Below, piece after piece: positions 25,772 to 35,137 of a DNA stretch of 64,000 bases (positions are counted from its first letter, which is position 1; every line of letters starts with the position of its first letter). The translations under genes and the position numbers were made by a program. The notes under the pieces are model-generated. The model did not search any database and had not been told where the DNA came from. It saw only the letters and a list, made by a program, of their open reading frames with translations. Source of the DNA: Bacillus dicomae. GTDB lineage: Bacteria > Bacillota > Bacilli > Bacillales > Bacillaceae_G. The DNA is taken from assembly GCF_006494425.1 (NCBI RefSeq), contig NZ_VHIV01000008.1, forward strand, positions 62,001-126,000, given 5' to 3'.

Positions 25772-26740
25772 CTATTCTCCCTTGAAATATGGCAATGCCC
25801 ACTTTGTTGTTGCTCCATCCGCAGTAAGTACATTTTGGATACGAGCATTTGAATATCGACGCAGACTTCGCATATATCGTGTGGTGGCTGGCTTTTGGAA
25901 TTCAATGATGCCTTCTTCTCGTTTAAGAATGATTTGTGTAAGCTCGGACTCAGATTCATCGGGAAAGAATAAATCTGGAATGTTCGATACTTTTTCACAT
26001 AAATCTATTATTTTCACATCATCCTGACACTCTTGTAGATTCATAGACAAAGTTATCCCATAATGGTGCTGAATTAATTCGTGCATAGTTGCTGCCATGA
26101 AGTGGGATAAAATATAGAAATCTGCTAAATAGTTTTTAATGTCCCGATTATATGAAATTGCGGTGTGCATTCCTTTGAACATCGGGTGGATTCGGGAATG
26201 AGGTATAATAGTTCCATCTTGCGTAATCCCCTCAATGTAATACCCCTTTACCCTTCCGAAAATTGTCCTCGCTTCTACGTGACAATATCGTCCATGCTCA
26301 TGCTTAATCCGATTCACAATTAGTGCCAGACGCTCTCGGTACGGTAAGGTTTTAGATTGGTAATTCTCCACGATTGTTTTTGTTGAATTATCTACCGCTT
26401 TTAACCAATTTTGAGCGAAAGGAATATTTTTTGTTACTGCTGTGCTTGAAATTAAACTTTTCATCAAATGGTAAGCATCATCTATATATGCCATCAGTGC
26501 ATCCAGTAACTCCTTGTGCATTTTTGATAGTGATTCATACTCTGTTTTGAAATCTTCAAGCAAAGAAACAAAACCCTCAAAAGCATCAAATACTCGCTTG
26601 GTTGATACAGAGTAAACCCCACTCGGATGTCGTAATGTATGCTCACTATGATGAAGAATATGATCCGGGAGATTTTTTATTACATCGTATAATTCTGTAT
26701 TCAAGTTACCATGTACTTCTTTATTACGTATAATATGCAT
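25772..26740 (-). CDS. unrecognised 322-aa protein, possibly HEPN-like
   Basis: I place the start at ATG 26740 (MHIIRNKEVHG), with AAAGGAG 9 bases upstream. An in-frame extension of 39 codons passes through a hairpin and is unlikely. The protein is soluble, rich in helix, His and Tyr. Midway LALIVNRIKHEHGRYCHVEAR contains R-x4-H (RIKHEH), as in HEPN RNases, followed by RVKGYYIEGITQDGTIIPHSRIHP. No domain is firmly recognised. A 40-base hairpin sits in its leader (26769-26808). It is located in a transposon-rich stretch, probably acquired. Confidence 0.55.
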   Translation of the reverse strand: MHIIRNKEVHGNLNTELYDVIKNLPDHILHHSEHTLRHPSGVYSVSTKRVFDAFEGFVSLLEDFKTEYESLSKMHKELLDALMAYIDDAYHLMKSLISSTAVTKNIPFAQNWLKAVDNSTKTIVENYQSKTLPYRERLALIVNRIKHEHGRYCHVEARTIFGRVKGYYIEGITQDGTIIPHSRIHPMFKGMHTAISYNRDIKNYLADFYILSHFMAATMHELIQHHYGITLSMNLQECQDDVKIIDLCEKVSNIPDLFFPDESESELTQIILKREEGIIEFQKPATTRYMRSLRRYSNARIQNVLTADGATTKWALPYFKGE

Positions 26741-26768
26741 CGTTATATCTCCTTTGTTTAATATAAGC

Positions 26769-26808
26769 AAAACCCTATGTATATTGTACACAATATACAT
26801 AGGGTTTT
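26769..26808. promoter_or_regulatory. 18-bp perfect stem, 4-base loop, in the leader of the 25772 gene
   Basis: AAAACCCTATGTATATTG TACA and the exact complement. It lies 28-68 bases upstream of the start codon. It ends in TTTT on the minus strand, so it could be an attenuator or a repressor operator. Confidence 0.55.
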
Positions 26809-26861
26809 GAAGAAAACAGATTGCCTTTTTAGTAGTACTTTTGATGGCAGAATTCATCCCA

Positions 26862-27374
26862 CAAGAAAATCAAAATCATTAGGAACTCTCTTGAACATGG
26901 AATATATTTAGAGTTAATCAGTGAAAACATTGAATTTGAAACAAAATTCACCAAATGCAATGAGGGAGCGTTAACTGTTTGGAACAAGCGAGAAGTACAA
27001 TCATTCTTGAAAGCTACACAGGTTATTAGATATTTTATTGTTTTTTATTTGGCTCTTGTAACTAGAGAATACGACAAGGTGGATTGTTAGGATTGCTATG
27101 GAAAAAGGGGCATTTGACCATTAGCCAAACGTTGAGTCATGATGGAAAGACATTTTTGGTTGGAGGAAAAACAAAATCAAGTGTAAGAAAAATACTATTA
27201 CCTGCAACATCAACAGTAGCAAAACAAAAGAAAAATAGGTCCGTGGTATTAAAAGCGCAGCTTAGGCAAGGTGAAGAATACAATGACTTGGTGAAGTCTA
27301 TCCAAAATGAAGTTGAATTTTTACATAACTTGTTTGAAATTGCATCAAAATCTGGAATTGAACAGATTTTGTAG
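26862..27374 (+). pseudogene. tyrosine recombinase (phage-type integrase) remnant
   Basis: Conceptual translation in several frames gives RNSLEHGIYLELISEN, ALTVWNKREVQSFLKA, FIVFYLALVTR, then LLWKKGHLTISQTLSHDGKT and KSSVRKILLPATSTVAKQKK. This is the core-domain start of an integrase (LAL.TG.R..E..GL.W.D). The first catalytic Arg region is lost and the HxxR and Tyr blocks are absent. Frameshifts lie near 27060-27090. Confidence 0.7.
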
Positions 27375-27589
27375 GTTCTAAGTCTCTACGGGCATGAGGT
27401 AGCACCAACATTTCGTGAATTTCGTACGTTTAGATGTACCAATAAATGAATTTGATTTCTATTTTAGGCTCTGTTAAATACTACTGTTGATTCTTCATTA
27501 AACTAGCAGATCAATTTAGCTCGATAAAAGAAAATTAAAGCTGTGGTATAATCGAAGCAAATATTAGGCTTAAAAGAGGGACCCCTAGT

Positions 27590-27694
27590 ATGAAGCTGAT
27601 TTGTCAAAATTGTAAAGTAGAGATTTCTGATGATGATCTCGCTTCCTTTGTTCGTGAAATTATAAAAAGAAATTCTGGAGATTTTCGAGAATAA
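27590..27694 (+). CDS. 34-aa CxxC peptide ORF
   Basis: ATG at 27590 with AGAGGG about 9 bases upstream reads MKLICQNCKVEISDDDLASF.., with a single CxxC knuckle. A TATAAT-like box lies about 40 bases upstream (GTGGTATAATCG). It could be a real short gene, the start of a truncated zinc-ribbon protein, or chance. Confidence 0.3.
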   Translation: MKLICQNCKVEISDDDLASFVREIIKRNSGDFRE

Positions 27695-27761
27695 TCTAGC
27701 TTTCTTTGTTTGTGAAGGGTAGTTAATTAATGTTTAATAATATATAGAAGGTGAAATCATA

Positions 27762-28592
27762 ATGAATTGCAACAATGATAGTTTTACTAACTATGCCAAA
27801 CAAGATAAAAATGGATGGTACTTACTTGTACGGAATAAAGAAACTACTGAAATCGAGAAAAACTTCAATTATAGAAATATACAGAAAATAAAAGGGGAGA
27901 ATATCATTACAACAGCCTTGAATTATTTGAAAAAAGATGGTTTATTTCATACTGTTGATACGAAAAATTTATTGAAATATGAAATAATTCTTCTTTTTTA
28001 TCAGAAAGAGAAGGTCACAAGTCGCTATATCATGAAATATAAGGAAAAAATAAACGCTATAGACGGTTATTATGATGGCTGGGAATATACAGTGAAAAAT
28101 GAGAATGGAGATTTTGGAACTTATGATAATGATTATACTTTCTGGGAAGCACATAAAGTTCCGCTATCACTAACCTTCTTGCAGATATTTTGTATATTAT
28201 GCTTATATATATTTCCAAAGCAAATAACTATTTTTATTAAAGAAATAATGTATAAGGACCACAATGTGGAAACTTATGATTTATATTATAATTTGTTGAG
28301 TGGAGTAGTTGCGTTTTTACTGTTTATTGTAGCAATAATCAATTCTACTTTTACTATAATACTAAAAGATTCGATTAAGCAGCATTATTTAAAAGATAAT
28401 CAAATAAGAATTATTTGGTCAATTATTATTTTTGATACACCTGTCCTCTTAGCTACACTCATAGCAGCATGGAAAATAAGTCAGGTTGTAGGGGGAGCAA
28501 CTTTTAACTCACTTTTTATCTTTAGTTTTATATTTATGAGTATAAAAATTGCATTGACATACTTCTTAGAAATAGAAAAAAGGCAGAAATAA
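27762..28592 (+). CDS. membrane protein, soluble N-terminus and four helices
   Basis: GAAGGTG precedes the ATG. Residues 1-130 are soluble and charged, with Tyr/Trp-rich turns (YYDGWEYTVKNENGDFGTYDND). Four membrane helices follow in the second half (LTFLQIFCILCLYIF.., LLSGVVAFLLFIVAII.., IIWSIIIFDTPVLLATLIAA, LFIFSFIFMSIKIALTYFL). No family is recognised. It is monocistronic with its own terminator. Confidence 0.6.
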   Translation: MNCNNDSFTNYAKQDKNGWYLLVRNKETTEIEKNFNYRNIQKIKGENIITTALNYLKKDGLFHTVDTKNLLKYEIILLFYQKEKVTSRYIMKYKEKINAIDGYYDGWEYTVKNENGDFGTYDNDYTFWEAHKVPLSLTFLQIFCILCLYIFPKQITIFIKEIMYKDHNVETYDLYYNLLSGVVAFLLFIVAIINSTFTIILKDSIKQHYLKDNQIRIIWSIIIFDTPVLLATLIAAWKISQVVGGATFNSLFIFSFIFMSIKIALTYFLEIEKRQK

Positions 28593-28628
28593 TTAAAGGT
28601 AGTGTTCAGTGACAATAAAGTTGTTTAT

Positions 28629-28666
28629 AAAGATGGTATGAGAATCTAAATTTCATACCATCTTTT
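28629..28666. terminator. terminator after the membrane protein gene
   Basis: AAAGATGGTATGA..TTCATACCATCTTTT. Confidence 0.75.
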
Positions 28667-28806
28667 GTTACTTCTCTGTATAATGAAAAATGAATATTTC
28701 AAGTTAATTAATTAGCAGTTTGCTATTCAATTTATATTAGAGTTATTTCATTGAAAGTAAATATAAGTCTAATAACAATAAGGTATCTATTGAAGAAGCT
28801 GTATAA

Positions 28807-29561
28807 ATGAAACAACGTGAATTAAAACTCTATTCAACGATGATTGAGACATTGAGACACGATCCAAAAAACTACAAAGATGCAGATGAATTATTAACTA
28901 TTTTAAGTTATTCGGAGATTGAATTATCAAACGCAGGAGTTTATGCTAATAAACCTGGACATTTTCGGAAAGATGTAAATATTCGTGTGAAAATCCCGTT
29001 ACTAACAAAGGCACGTAGTCTAAAGCAAAGTTTTGGACCTTTAATTGTTGACTGTTATTCCGAAGATAATACATATGAGTTAGACGACATAAATATTAAA
29101 TCTAAACAAATATCTAGTCTAGATGACTTAGAAATTCGATCTAACCGGGCAATTTTCTCAAGAATTCTTGACGAAATTATTCAAAGTATACGAATGGGTA
29201 AACATTCAATTTGGATAAGTATTGCATGGTTTACAGATGAAGCACTGTACCAAGAGTTGTATAATCAACAAACTAAAGGAGTTCATATCCGTATTCTTAT
29301 TTCCAATGAGCAACAAAACCAGGGCATGATTCCTAAATTGAAAGAAAAATTTGAAACAATTGTTGTAAATAGGTGGGGTACAACGAATATAATCGATTAC
29401 ATTCTAAGTACTGTATTATTGATAATTCTATTGTTTTACATGGTTCATTTAATTGGACGTCTACAGACAGAATGAAGAACATTTGACCGTTTCAATAGAT
29501 AGACAGTTGGCTGAACAGTATACGGAAAATTTCAAAGAAATATTTCGTAATAATATTTAAT
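28807..29561 (+). pseudogene. phospholipase D-like nuclease gene with two frameshifts
   Basis: The first frame gives 200 normal residues, including IRMGKHSIWISIAWFTDEAL and KGVHIRILISNEQQ, as in PLD-like (HKD) nucleases. Near 29380 the frame is lost. In another frame RLHSKYCIIDNSIVLHGSFN is the HxKx4D catalytic motif. A second shift near 29475 restores EHLTVSIDRQLAEQYTENFK to a stop at 29561. All parts are present, so inactivation is recent. PLD-like proteins of this kind cut nucleic acids or phospholipids. Confidence 0.75.
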
Positions 29562-29621
29562 AAATTTAAATGCTTAACGGAGCGAAATTCATAATTTGTT
29601 CTCCAAAGATTAAACAACTTT

Positions 29622-29656
29622 AAAACCACCTATTAAGTAAATGAATAGGTGGTTTT
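29622..29656. terminator. terminator after the PLD pseudogene
   Basis: AAAACCACCTATT..AATAGGTGGTTTT. Confidence 0.75.
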
Positions 29657-29678
29657 CGCATTTATGGGGTTCCGCCGT

Positions 29679-29727
29679 ATATCCGTCAACCTAAGATTTT
29701 GAAAATGCCCCCCAAACGAAAAATTTA
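29679..29727 (+). mobile_element. degenerate IS231-type terminus
   Basis: TATCCGTCAACCTAAGATTTT then ATGCCCCCCAAACGAAAAA fits the IS231 end with several changes. It abuts the 3' end of the oppA-like gene. Confidence 0.45.
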
Positions 29728-29746
29728 CTTTTCTAAAATTAGTTAT

Positions 29747-31381
29747 TTATGAGGATTCAGCCCACTTATAGTTAAATTCCCCACCAAAGTCATTTGTTAC
29801 TATGCCTTTGACTGTAGAACGTTGTAAATATGATCTACCCTGCTGATAGAACGGTGCAACCGCCCCATCTTCTAATAAGATTTTCTCAGCTTGTTTCATC
29901 GCTTCCCAACGAGCATTTTCATCAACAGCTAAATTCGTTTTCACTTGATGAATTAATTCATCATATTGTTTGTTTGAATACTTATCAAAGTTATATGTAC
30001 TATCTGTCGTGAACAAATCTAAAAATGTAATTGGATCAGGAATATCAGGCCCCCATACATCAACTCCTAATTCGTAATCACTATTTAGAAGTAATTGAAT
30101 TTGTTGTTTACGTGGCTGCGGCTTCACATTAACCGTTAATCCCTCTAAATTCTTTTCTAGTTCCCCTTTTAAATACTCCGCATTTTTCTTAGCGAATACA
30201 TTATCACTTGTAAGTAATTCTAGTGTTACCTGTTCTTTCCCAAGTTCTTGTTTTGCATTCTTCCAGTGTTCTTTCGCTACCTTCACATCATCTTTTACTA
30301 ATGTTCCATTTTCCTTTCGGAAGTCTTTTCCGTCCGAACTTTTAGCGAAATCAGTTGGTATTAAACCGTCTGCAGGAAGAGAACCATTATTTAAAACTGT
30401 ATCTACAAAGGCTTTCTTATTCATTGCCTGACTGATTGCCAAGCGAGCATTTTTATTTTTTAACACTTCATTCTTCTGATTCATACGTAAAAACTGTACA
30501 GTCACTTCAGAACGTTCCTTGAAGTCGGGATTCTTCCTATATTTATCTACAAACTCACCTGTTAGTCCTACACGGTCAAGCTGACCTGATTCATATAGAT
30601 TTATTTCTGTTGATTTATCTTTCACGATATCAAAGTTAATCTCATCTAATTTCACTGTTTTAGCATCCCAATAGTTCGGATTCTTTTTTAGCTGAAAACC
30701 TTGTTCTTGCTTCCAATTATCCAATGTAAATGCTCCGTTATAAACCAATTGATCTGCTTCTAAACCATATTGCTTCCCTTTTGATTCAAAATACTTCTCG
30801 TTAATTGGTAAAAACGTTGCAAACGTTGTCAAATCTATAAAGTAAGGAACAGGCTGTTCTAATTGTATTTCTAATGTTTTATCATCTATTGCTTTAATCC
30901 CTAACTGATCTACAGGCAACTCTTTACTATTAATTTTCTTTGCGTTCTTTATATCAAAGAATAAAAACGCATATTCCGCAGCTGTATCAGGGTTCACAGC
31001 TCTTTTCCAAGAAAAAACAAAGTCTTCAGCTGTTACAGGTGTACCATTTGACCATTTTGAATCCCTCAGATGGAATGTGTATGTTTTTTTATCTTCACTC
31101 ACATCATAAGATTTCGCTACAGCTGAGATTGGCTTATTCCCTTCCCCCAATATATATAAACCTTCAAATACATTTTTCATTACGTTCATGGATTCACCGT
31201 CAGTTGCCTTTGTGACATCCATCGTTGGAATTTCCGCTATATACGGCAAATGAATGGATTTTGTTTTGGAATCTTTATTGTTTACATTTGCTGTATTGTC
31301 TTTCTTTTCACTACTACAAGCTGTTAGTAAAAAGCTAGCTCCTAAAACAGCAGCCACAATAGGCGTTACTTTTTTTAACAT
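29747..31381 (-). CDS. oppA: oligopeptide ABC transporter substrate-binding lipoprotein (orphan OppA)
   Basis: 544 residues, normal for the SBP_bac_5 family. Lipobox LLTAC places the lipid anchor on Cys22. The family signature VFEGLYILGEGNKPISAVAK..WSNGTPVTAEDFVFSWKR is clear, and the C-terminal lobe (YELGVDVWGPDIPDPITFLDLF) is complete. It captures extracellular oligopeptides for import by an Opp permease. No permease or ATPase gene is nearby, so it must use a chromosomal transporter. In this bacterial group Opp import also delivers signalling peptides (PapR, NprX, Phr). GGGAG precedes the ATG. Confidence 0.93.
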   Translation of the reverse strand: MLKKVTPIVAAVLGASFLLTACSSEKKDNTANVNNKDSKTKSIHLPYIAEIPTMDVTKATDGESMNVMKNVFEGLYILGEGNKPISAVAKSYDVSEDKKTYTFHLRDSKWSNGTPVTAEDFVFSWKRAVNPDTAAEYAFLFFDIKNAKKINSKELPVDQLGIKAIDDKTLEIQLEQPVPYFIDLTTFATFLPINEKYFESKGKQYGLEADQLVYNGAFTLDNWKQEQGFQLKKNPNYWDAKTVKLDEINFDIVKDKSTEINLYESGQLDRVGLTGEFVDKYRKNPDFKERSEVTVQFLRMNQKNEVLKNKNARLAISQAMNKKAFVDTVLNNGSLPADGLIPTDFAKSSDGKDFRKENGTLVKDDVKVAKEHWKNAKQELGKEQVTLELLTSDNVFAKKNAEYLKGELEKNLEGLTVNVKPQPRKQQIQLLLNSDYELGVDVWGPDIPDPITFLDLFTTDSTYNFDKYSNKQYDELIHQVKTNLAVDENARWEAMKQAEKILLEDGAVAPFYQQGRSYLQRSTVKGIVTNDFGGEFNYKWAESS

Positions 31382-31829
31382 GTTTCTTTTCTCCCTCTCT
31401 ACGTACGGTCATAGCTTTAGATTATCTCGTTGTATATCGCCTAGAAGAAGAGGAAATCCTAGCCCCTAAGTAATAAACTTTGTAAATCTGTTGCCAGTTA
31501 AAACGTAGCACCCCAAGATAGGCATGTCAATTGGATAAACTATGAATTTTAATATATAAAATACTAATTATAAAGATATTAACTATATGTTTTTGTGAAA
31601 TAAAATTTTTATGCTATTTTCTAAAAAACGGCTCTTTATTTTCGTTTTCAACACTATTTATGACTACAATTAATACAATCACACCAAAAAATAGAAATCA
31701 CAAATACGAATTAATAGAACCTTTAAATGTAATTAATGTAAAAATCGGTTCAACGTAAATATCCCATTCATCTAAAGTTGGACAAAATTATCTTTGCTAA
31801 TGATACAATTAAGATAATGGAGGGATATT

Positions 31830-32138
31830 ATGGAGTATATTAAATTTTATGGAACATTATTTCTTATAATTGGTACTGCAATATTTATATTCAGCAAGGT
31901 CGAATCGCCAAAAATCAAAGAAAAAAATCTCCCCTTTGTAATGATCGGTTTAGGGATAAATGTGCTTGTAAGTCCAGTCGCACTTTTTATAGGTGTGATG
32001 GCAACAGATTCCCCAGATAGTAGTATGCTAGAATTTTGGAAGGGATTCTTCTTTATTCAGGCAATACCACTCCTCATACTACTACTAGCTTTGATGTGGT
32101 GGTTTATTTGCAAGCACAAGAAAAAAGTCCAAATGTAG
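31830..32138 (+). CDS. three-helix membrane protein, 102 aa
   Basis: GGAGGGA precedes the ATG. Three membrane segments: FYGTLFLIIGTAIFIF, LPFVMIGLGINVLVSPVALFIGVM and IPLLILLLALMWWFI. A basic end follows (CKHKKKVQM). A decayed copy lies at 20338-20555. No family is recognised. The gap 31382-31829 upstream holds no gene that I can support, and carries its promoter. Confidence 0.6.
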   Translation: MEYIKFYGTLFLIIGTAIFIFSKVESPKIKEKNLPFVMIGLGINVLVSPVALFIGVMATDSPDSSMLEFWKGFFFIQAIPLLILLLALMWWFICKHKKKVQM

Positions 32139-32239
32139 AATTTCAAAGTGACTTCGTTAGCGTATACTTCCGTTAAATATGGGCGATACGCCTTTAATTA
32201 CATTTATCTACACTTATGGTATGTGAAATTATATAAAAT

Positions 32240-32273
32240 AAGTACAAAAGTAGAGGTTTCTACTTTTGTACTT
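32240..32273. terminator. bidirectional terminator
   Basis: AAGTACAAAAGTAGA GGTT TCTACTTTTGTACTT, a 15-bp perfect stem between convergent genes. Confidence 0.8.
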
Positions 32274-32308
32274 ATTCTTATTTTTCTATCTATTTTTAAA
32301 ATATGATC

Positions 32309-32869
32309 TTACGCCATTGCTACTTCTTCAACCATTCGTTTTACACCTTGAATTTCTCTAATCATTCTCATAAGGTTTTCGTCTCTTTGCTCTAATCTTT
32401 TTTCTATTCTTTCCTCACGTTCCTTACGATCTCTCACATCTTCTTCAATTAATGTATTCCGCTGATCTATGCGATCACTTAATCTCTTTTCCATTTCTAA
32501 CAAATTCGCTTGCTGCACCCTATTTAATTCCGCTACCATAGCACTATATTGTTCGTGGAGCTGATACTGCACATGATACGGCATTGGATTTGCTTCTTTC
32601 ATTTCTTCTTTCTTATTAGCGATGCCATACTCCTTTACAATCAATTTAGCAGCCTTTTCTAAGGTCATTCCATCCTCTTTACTTAACTCTACTAAGTGCT
32701 GAAGAAGTACCACATCAAACTCTGTATACTCTCTTCTTCCCCGACTATTCTTCCGTACCTCATACCCTTCCCGTTCAAGAACATCCGAGTATTTCCTAAG
32801 TGTGCTGCCACTCATCCCTAGACGGCTGTAAACCTCATTTGTGGTATACACTATCTCCATTCCTGCCAT
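32309..32869 (-). CDS. MerR-like HTH, coiled-coil DNA-binding protein lacking the aromatic tail (copy 2)
   Basis: Start at ATG 32869 ([20 protein letters not shown]), behind the same AGGAGGTG site as copy 1; the frame is open further upstream but without a ribosome site. It is roughly 75-80% identical to the protein at 3260-3859 through the HTH and coiled coil. It stops at ..[11 protein letters not shown], just where copy 1 continues into [10 protein letters not shown]. The tail has thus been lost by a stop. It may bind DNA but not the tail's partner, acting as a competitor or an autoregulator. The gene is divergent from uvrX. Confidence 0.75.
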   Translation of the reverse strand: MAGMEIVYTTNEVYSRLGMSGSTLRKYSDVLEREGYEVRKNSRGRREYTEFDVVLLQHLVELSKEDGMTLEKAAKLIVKEYGIANKKEEMKEANPMPYHVQYQLHEQYSAMVAELNRVQQANLLEMEKRLSDRIDQRNTLIEEDVRDRKEREERIEKRLEQRDENLMRMIREIQGVKRMVEEVAMA

Positions 32870-33036
32870 AGCGCTACCCCACCTCCTATAAGGAAAATTC
32901 AATATGAATAGCTTAAAATCTTTAAGAATAGTTCGACGAGACTCGTAATGTCTTTGCTGGGTCTTGTCGGAATAAATAGATTGGAAATCACACAAAATAT
33001 TACGTGAAATTATTTATCTAAAACCTCTTCATAAAA

Positions 33037-33071
33037 GAACGTAGGTTCGTGTATAATAAGAACGAATGTTC
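33037..33071 (+). promoter_or_regulatory. SOS promoter with two LexA (DinR) boxes
   Basis: GAACGTAGGTTC (33037-33048) and GAACGAATGTTC (33060-33071) both fit the Gram-positive LexA consensus GAAC-N4-GTTC. They flank a TATAAT -10 box at 33052-33057, so LexA binding would block the uvrX promoter until DNA damage. Confidence 0.9.
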
Positions 33072-33096
33072 TTTTATGATTTAGGGAGGAATCACG

Positions 33097-34362
33097 ATGT
33101 ATGACTATTCAATCCTACCGAATAGAATCATCTTATGTGTTGATTTACGCAGTTTTTACGCTTCAGTGAGTTGCATCAAAATGGGACTTGATCCCATGCA
33201 TACAAAGTTGGCTGTAGTCGGCGATGTAAATAGAAATGGTTCAATCGTTCTTGCTGCAACACCACCCTTAAAAGCCCTGGGCGTAAAGAAGATGGCAAGG
33301 CTATATGAGATCCCTCGTCAAAAGGATATTCTTGTTGTGAATCCGATTATGGGAACATATATAAAATGCTCTAATTACATAACAAAGTTAGCTTTACAAT
33401 ACGTTCCTTATGAGGATTTTCACCAATATAGCATCGACGAATTCCTGTTAGACATTACTGACAGCATTCATTTATTTGCTAACGCCCCATACGAATTCGC
33501 TTTGAAATTTAAGCATGAAATATATGAACATACACGCATTGAATGTACGATCGGAATTGGTCCGAACCCTTTAATGAGTAAGGTTGCTTTAGATATTGAA
33601 GCTAAGAAGAACAAAGAAGGGATTGCCTATTGGAAGTATGAAGATGTCCCAACAAAATTATGGAGCATACGACCACTTCATAAATTTTGGGGAATATCAT
33701 ACAAAACAGAAGAAAAATTAAATCGAAAAGGGATTCACACTATCGGGGATTTAGCCAATTACCCTCTTACATACTTAAAACAAAGTTTCGGCAAGATGGG
33801 GGAGGAATTGCACTTACATAGCAATGGCATTGACTTCAGCCGTATTTCGGAGAAATATGTCCCTGCTACAACTTCAGTCGGAAAAAGCCAAATTCTAATG
33901 CGTGACTATACAATAGAAGAATTTCCGATTGTGCTACTGGAACACATTGAAGAAGTCTGTTATCGACTTAGAAGACAAAACAAACTTGCTCAAACCGTTC
34001 ATTTTTCTGTTGGTTATAGCAAGAGTTATAACGGCGGGATTAGAAAAACACATACTTTAAGCCGTCCGACTAACTTAACAATGGATATTTATAAGATTTG
34101 TACATACTTTTTACATCAACAATATACTGGTGAACCAATCCGCAGCATAAACATTTCTCTAACGAATTTAATTCGAGAAGGGGAGGAACAAATTTCTCTT
34201 TTTGATAATGTCACGCAGCGAGAACAAGAAGTAAAACTCACAAAAGTAATGGATGAAATACGCACAAGGTTTGGGAAGAACAGCATTTTACGGGGGATTT
34301 CCTACACGCATAGCGCCACAACTAGATACAGAAACACACTAATAGGGGGACATAAATCATGA
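33097..34362 (+). CDS. uvrX: Y-family DNA polymerase, UvrX type
   Basis: 421 residues, full length for the UvrX/YqjW group. Catalytic palm motifs are present: VDLRSFYASV near the start and YSIDEFLLDITD (the DE pair) near 115. The thumb HhH (YKTEEKLNRKGIHTIGDLAN) and a little-finger domain follow, and near the C-terminus EEQISLF is a beta-clamp-binding motif (Q-[IL]-S-L-F). It performs translesion synthesis during the SOS response. GGGAGGA precedes the ATG, two LexA boxes control it, and it overlaps yolD by 4 bases (ATGA). Confidence 0.95.
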   Translation: MYDYSILPNRIILCVDLRSFYASVSCIKMGLDPMHTKLAVVGDVNRNGSIVLAATPPLKALGVKKMARLYEIPRQKDILVVNPIMGTYIKCSNYITKLALQYVPYEDFHQYSIDEFLLDITDSIHLFANAPYEFALKFKHEIYEHTRIECTIGIGPNPLMSKVALDIEAKKNKEGIAYWKYEDVPTKLWSIRPLHKFWGISYKTEEKLNRKGIHTIGDLANYPLTYLKQSFGKMGEELHLHSNGIDFSRISEKYVPATTSVGKSQILMRDYTIEEFPIVLLEHIEEVCYRLRRQNKLAQTVHFSVGYSKSYNGGIRKTHTLSRPTNLTMDIYKICTYFLHQQYTGEPIRSINISLTNLIREGEEQISLFDNVTQREQEVKLTKVMDEIRTRFGKNSILRGISYTHSATTRYRNTLIGGHKS

Positions 34363-34700
34363 ATAACGCTAATATGCCAAAAGGGCGCGGAATGGTAAAA
34401 TGGGCACCGTTCGCCGCATTGACTTCCCAGTTTGACGGGATACGTGAGATTATTAAGGAACAAAACAAAGTAACACGTCCAATTCTAACAACTGAAGAAA
34501 AGGAACGAATCGAAAACATACTGTTATGCTCCTTGTTATCAGAAGAAGAAATACTAATTACATATTATGAGGACGGTTATTTGCTCTCTAGCTATATGAC
34601 TGTAGTTGATATCGACCCATTAAATAACGCTGTTATATGTACGGATGCTTTTTATAATACGATAAAACTCCAATTTTTTAATATAATAGATGTAAAATAG
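34359..34700 (+). CDS. yolD: YolD-family protein
   Basis: 113 residues with the YolD start signature NMPKGRGMVKWAPFAALTSQ and a C-terminal Lsm/Sm-like beta domain (ILITYYEDGYLLSSYMTVVDIDPLNNAVI). YolD proteins almost always follow uvrX-type polymerase genes, as here with a 4-base overlap, and may act as polymerase partners by analogy with UmuD. A second copy lies at 36785-37126. It shares the LexA-controlled promoter. Confidence 0.92.
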   Translation: MNNANMPKGRGMVKWAPFAALTSQFDGIREIIKEQNKVTRPILTTEEKERIENILLCSLLSEEEILITYYEDGYLLSSYMTVVDIDPLNNAVICTDAFYNTIKLQFFNIIDVK

Positions 34701-34712
34701 TATTAGATAATA

Positions 34713-34749
34713 AAAAAAAGCCTAACTAGTATTACTAGCTAGGCTTTTT
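34713..34749. terminator. terminator of the uvrX-yolD operon
   Basis: AAAAGCCTAACTAG..CTAGCTAGGCTTTTT. Confidence 0.8.
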
Positions 34750-34766
34750 CGTTTCCTATCTTATTT

Positions 34767-35129
34767 TTAAATAAGTATTCCATTTAAAACACCTAAAATA
34801 ATAAATATAAGATATTTTAAATATACTTTGTTTAATATCCTATTAGGAAAAAGATATTGAATACTTTTTATGCCACCTACGATAATAAAGCCAGGTAATA
34901 TTACATCTACTAAAAAATCAACCTTTGAATTAGTAATCCAAGTTGGCATAAGTATAAAAATACAGATAAAAACAATATCTACTACAATAGAAAAATTAGA
35001 TTCTTTAATACTATTTTTAGTTTCCATATCATCTTTATAAGTCGCAACTGTATTTTTAAAGTATATTAATCCTGATATCAAAATAAGTAAGCCAAATAAA
35101 ACATTAATTCCAGTAAGTACATATTCCAT
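34767..35129 (-). CDS. four-helix membrane protein, candidate immunity protein
   Basis: 120 residues with four membrane helices (about 4-24, 46-64, 70-88, 98-118). It starts 8 bases after the stop of the secreted precursor gene, on the same strand, with no terminator between. Small multi-helix membrane proteins directly behind a secreted bacteriocin-like gene are often the immunity factor. No family is recognised, and the role is inferred from position. Confidence 0.55.
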   Translation of the reverse strand: MEYVLTGINVLFGLLILISGLIYFKNTVATYKDDMETKNSIKESNFSIVVDIVFICIFILMPTWITNSKVDFLVDVILPGFIIVGGIKSIQYLFPNRILNKVYLKYLIFIILGVLNGILI

Positions 35130-35137
35130 TACAGAAC

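Noticed and set aside
26741-26857. 39-codon N-terminal extension of the 25772 gene
   Set aside because: It would be translated through a perfect 18-bp hairpin and has no ribosome site, whereas ATG 26740 has AAAGGAG.
31382-31829. IS231-like motif near GTAGCACCCCAAGATAGGCATG
   Set aside because: Spacing and order of the terminal and inner motifs do not match an IS231 end.
32870-32995. 42-codon N-terminal extension of the second MerR-like protein
   Set aside because: The paralogue at 3260 has a stop codon just upstream of the equivalent ATG, and the ribosome site is conserved before that ATG.
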